DNA of 7,824 nt from Candidatus Rokuibacteriota bacterium (GTDB lineage: Bacteria > Methylomirabilota > Methylomirabilia > Rokubacteriales > CSP1-6). The notes under the pieces are model-generated. The model was not told the origin of the DNA. It searched no databases and saw nothing but the letters and a program-made list of their open reading frames with translations. The stretch spans positions 1 to 7,824 of the forward strand of contig QHRT01000144.1 of NCBI GenBank assembly GCA_003220195.1, written 5' to 3'. The translations under genes and the position numbers were made by a program. This document shows, one piece after another, positions 5,408-7,824 of this stretch. The number at the start of each line of letters is the position of its first letter. The stretch's first letter is position 1.

Positions 5408-6556
5408 ATGGCGACGTTCCACTTCGACCTCGGAGATCTGCCGCCGGAGACCGAGTCGCTGCGCACCGAAGTGCGCGAGTTCCTCCAGGAGGAGCTCGGG
5501 GACTTCGGCCCGGTGCGCCGCGCGGGCTCGTGGGGCGGGTTCGATCGAGCGTTCAGCAAGAAAGTCGGCGCGCGCGGATGGATCGGCATGACCTGGCCGA
5601 AGCAGTACGGCGGCCACGAGCGCAGCGCGCTCGAGCGCTACGTCGTGCTCGAGGAAATGCTCGCCGCCGGCGCGCCGGTGTCCGCCCACTGGATCGCCGA
5701 CCGCCAGAGCGGCCCGCTGCTACTCCGCTTCGGCACCGAGGAGCAGCGCCAGCGGTTCCTGTCGCGGATCACGCGCGGCGAGCTCACCTTCGCGATCGGC
5801 ATGAGCGAGCCGGACTCGGGCTCGGACCTGGCGTCGATCCGTACGCGCGCCGCGCGCGTGGACGGCGGATATCGCGTGAACGGCACGAAGGTGTGGACGT
5901 CGAACGCGCACCGCTCGGACTACATGATCGCGCTCTTCCGCACGGCGACCGATCCCGCGAACCGGCACGCGGGGCTCACCCAGTTCCTCGTGGATCTGCG
6001 CTCGCCCGGACTCACCATCCGCCCGATCGTCGACCTGACCGGCGAGCATCACTTCAACATGGTGATGCTGGAGGACGTGTTCGTCCCCGCCGACATGCTC
6101 GTCGGTAGCGAGGGTAGCGGCTGGATGCAAGTCAGCGCGGAGCTGGCGTTCGAGCGCAGCGGTCCGGAGCGCTACCTTTCGAGCATCGCGCTCTTGCTCG
6201 AGCTCATCCGCGAGGTGGCGCCGGAGCCGAGCGAGCGCGCCGCGGTCGCGATCGGCCGGCTGGTCGCGCATCTCGTCACGCTTCGACAGATGTCGATCTC
6301 CGTCGCGGGGATGCTCCACGCCGGTCAGAACCCGAACCTCGAAGCGGCGGTCGTCAAGGATCTCGGGACGACGTTCGAGCAGGAGATCTCGGAAGTGGTC
6401 CACGGGCTTCTCGGCCTCGAGCCGAGCGTCGACCACGGGACCGAGCTGCAGCAAGTGCTGGGCTCGGTCATGGAGCGCGCGCCGTCGTTCTCGCTGCGTG
6501 GCGGCACGCGGGAGATCCTGCGCGGCATCATCGCGCGGGGGTTGGGGCTCCGATGA
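5408..6556 (+). CDS. Acyl-CoA dehydrogenase family protein (FAD-binding subunit type)
   Basis: A 382-residue protein of normal length for a flavin-dependent acyl-CoA dehydrogenase, which introduces a 2,3 double bond into an acyl-CoA. WPKQYGG (63-69), SEPDSGSD (133-140) and the middle-domain segment VNGTKVWTSNA (157-167) bind FAD and substrate in the family. The C-terminal RGGTREILRGIIAR (364-377) is also typical. By eye, the MCAD-type catalytic Glu position holds Gly365 and the IVD-type position holds Ser251; Glu249 and Glu254 lie close by, so the base is unclear. Such proteins commonly work as one half of an alpha2beta2 enzyme, and the next gene, overlapping by 4 nt (ATGA, 6553-6556), looks like the other half. 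The ATG has no Shine-Dalgarno sequence but a -10-like box 8 nt ahead. It is divergent from the selenoprotein operon and may share control. Confidence 0.92.
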   Translation: MATFHFDLGDLPPETESLRTEVREFLQEELGDFGPVRRAGSWGGFDRAFSKKVGARGWIGMTWPKQYGGHERSALERYVVLEEMLAAGAPVSAHWIADRQSGPLLLRFGTEEQRQRFLSRITRGELTFAIGMSEPDSGSDLASIRTRAARVDGGYRVNGTKVWTSNAHRSDYMIALFRTATDPANRHAGLTQFLVDLRSPGLTIRPIVDLTGEHHFNMVMLEDVFVPADMLVGSEGSGWMQVSAELAFERSGPERYLSSIALLLELIREVAPEPSERAAVAIGRLVAHLVTLRQMSISVAGMLHAGQNPNLEAAVVKDLGTTFEQEISEVVHGLLGLEPSVDHGTELQQVLGSVMERAPSFSLRGGTREILRGIIARGLGLR

Positions 6557-7519
6557 CACACGGAACCGACGAGCTTCAATCCATTCTCGGCGACGTCGTG
6601 ACGCGCCTCTTCACCGACCTGGTGACCGTCGAGCTCCGGACGGCGGCCGAATCGGGCGCGTGGCCGTCCGCGCTGTGGCAGGCCGTGGAAGAAGCCGGGT
6701 TGACGCTGCCGTTGGTACCCGAGCGGAGCGGCGGCGCCGGCGGGACGTGGATCCCGCTCGCGGAGCCGATTCTCGCGAGCTGGCTCCTGGCCGAAGCCGA
6801 CCTTCCCCTGCCCCAGGGGCCGCTGACGATTGCGCCGGTGCGGCGCGACGACGCGCTCCGGCTCACGCCGCACGACGGCGGCTGGCAGGTGAGCGGGATC
6901 GCCGGCCGCGTGCCGTGGGGCGCCTCGGCGCAGCACGTCGTCGTCGTGTCATCGGTCGACGGTCGCGTGATGGTCGCGCTCGTGGCGGCCGGTCAGGCGC
7001 GCGTCGAGACCGACCGCAACCTCGCGCTCGAGCCGCGCGAGACGCTGACGTTCGATCGCGCGTCCGTCATCGCCGCCGGACCGGCGCCCGAGCGCGTGCC
7101 GGCGAGCGCGCCGATGTACTACGGCGCGATGCTCCGCTCCGCGCAGATGGCCGGCGCGCTCGCGTGGATGCTCGCGCAGTCGGTGCGATACGTCACCGAG
7201 CGGCGTCAGTTCGGCAAGGCGATCGGCGCGTTCCAGGCGATCCAGCACTCGCTGGCCTTGCTCGCCGGCCACACCGCCGCCGCGGACCTCGCCGCGGCCA
7301 ATGCGTTTCGCGCGGCGCGCGGGTCTCGCCGCGTCGATCGCGCATCAAGTGCATGGGGCGATCGGCTTCACGTACGAGCACGAACTTCAGTTCTACACGC
7401 GTCGCCTGTGGTCGTGGCGCGCGGAATTCGGCGCGGAGAGCCACTGGAGCGAAGCGCTCGGTCGCGGGATCGCGTCCCTCGGCGCGCACGCGTTGTGGCC
7501 ATACGTCACCGCGAGGTGA
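6553..7519 (+). pseudogene. Second acyl-CoA dehydrogenase subunit, disrupted by an out-of-frame lesion near 7309-7325
   Basis: The ATG at 6553 overlaps the previous stop. Frame 1 encodes about 252 recognisable residues, including LWQAVEEAGL (41-50) and RRQFGKAIGAFQAIQHSLALLAG (217-239), the conserved helix of the dehydrogenase C-terminal domain. Similarity then jumps to frame 2, where AGLAASIAHQVHGAIGFTYEHEL and TRRLWSWRAEFG run on to a TGA at 7517-7519. From the family I expect a further 15-25 residues between these blocks, often ending in A-A-K-x-R-A-G-E-A-A-G, so the lesion looks like a deletion of 3n+2 nt rather than a single-base slip. It lies in a GCGCG-rich stretch. The subunit has no SEPDAGSD motif, suggesting the non-FAD partner of a heteromeric enzyme with the gene before it. 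The break could be real decay or an assembly error. No slippery sequence suggests programmed frameshifting. Confidence 0.75.
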
Positions 7520-7545
7520 GCCGACATCATCAAAGAGAGGACACC

Positions 7546-7824
7546 ATGGCCGTGACGGCGCTCGAGATTCACTCGCGCGAGGTCGTCCTCGGGGGGCGAC
7601 CGTTCGGAGATGTCGGCGTCTACGAGAAGATCGCCGGGATCGTCCGGTTCGCGTTCGATCCCGCGAATCCGGTGCAGCGCGACGTCACCGACATCGGTCT
7701 GGCGCCACGGAATCGCGACGGTCGCGTCGAAGCGTGGGCGGACTTCTTCATGCTGAAGCCGCTCGATCCGGCGCGCGGCAACCGCCGGCTGTTGCTCGAC
7801 GTGCCGAACCGCGGGCGAAAGGTC
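7546..7824 (+). CDS. Alpha/beta-hydrolase-domain protein, N-terminal part (runs off the window)
   Basis: An open frame of 93 residues reaches the end of the window. The ATG at 7546 is preceded by GAGAGG (7535-7540) with a 5-nt spacer, a good ribosome site, and lies 26 nt after the dehydrogenase stop. V-T-A-L-E-I, GGRPFGDVGVYEKIAG (16-31), V-R-F-A-F-D-P, and then LKPLDPARGNRRLLLDVPNRG (70-90) match the N-terminus of a large family annotated as alpha/beta hydrolase domain proteins, common in soil bacteria with many CoA-ester genes. The nucleophile elbow lies beyond the window, so activity cannot be checked. The substrate is unknown; position suggests co-transcription with the dehydrogenases and work on an ester or thioester of the same pathway. 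Confidence 0.75.
   Translation, partial: MAVTALEIHSREVVLGGRPFGDVGVYEKIAGIVRFAFDPANPVQRDVTDIGLAPRNRDGRVEAWADFFMLKPLDPARGNRRLLLDVPNRGRKV

Noticed and set aside
7303..7320. Programmed ribosomal frameshift in the second dehydrogenase gene
   Set aside because: There is no recognisable slippery heptamer or internal Shine-Dalgarno, and the apparent loss of a conserved segment points to a deletion.

Overview
This is a GC-rich, gene-dense window with short intergenic gaps and several 4-nt start/stop overlaps. It resembles an uncultured soil or sediment bacterium with many CoA-thioester and amidase genes. A Rokubacteria/Methylomirabilota-like or other high-GC soil lineage is my guess only; nothing here fixes the taxonomy. 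The organism must decode UGA as selenocysteine if the central gene works, although no sel genes lie in the window.

Layout. (1) 1-862, plus strand: the 3' end of a ketopantoate-reductase-like gene, then a stump that starts like an HMG-CoA-synthase/KAS III-family protein but loses that similarity after about 25 codons, then an intact EVE-domain protein. (2) 5292-864, minus strand: a compact operon DUF1330 - amidase - GrdB-like selenoprotein - GrdE-like subunit. Its last stop codon faces the EVE stop codon one base away. (3) 5293-5407: a 115-bp divergent control region with a good sigma70-type promoter for the minus operon, a palindrome just downstream of its -10 box, and a -10-like box only 8 nt ahead of the plus-strand ATG, which suggests a leaderless message. 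(4) 5408-7824, plus strand: two overlapping acyl-CoA dehydrogenase genes resembling the two unlike subunits of a heteromeric enzyme, the second broken by an out-of-frame lesion, then the 5' end of an alpha/beta-hydrolase-domain gene.

The main point is the minus-strand operon. The GrdB-like gene is split by an in-frame TGA at 2482-2484, exactly where component B of glycine/sarcosine/betaine reductase carries selenocysteine (motif U-G-T-C-x-x-C). A perfect 9-bp stem with a GGC loop follows at SECIS distance. Reading TGA as Sec gives an uninterrupted 448-residue protein with Sec at 350. Its GrdE-like partner has no cysteine in the segment where classical GrdE makes its pyruvoyl cofactor. GrdA, GrdC and GrdD are absent, and the pair is translationally coupled to an amidase. 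This looks like a non-classical selenoprotein reductase system of unknown substrate rather than the clostridial Stickland enzyme. The amidase may prepare or release the substrate, and the neighbouring acyl-CoA dehydrogenases may process a carbon product; both are inferences from position.
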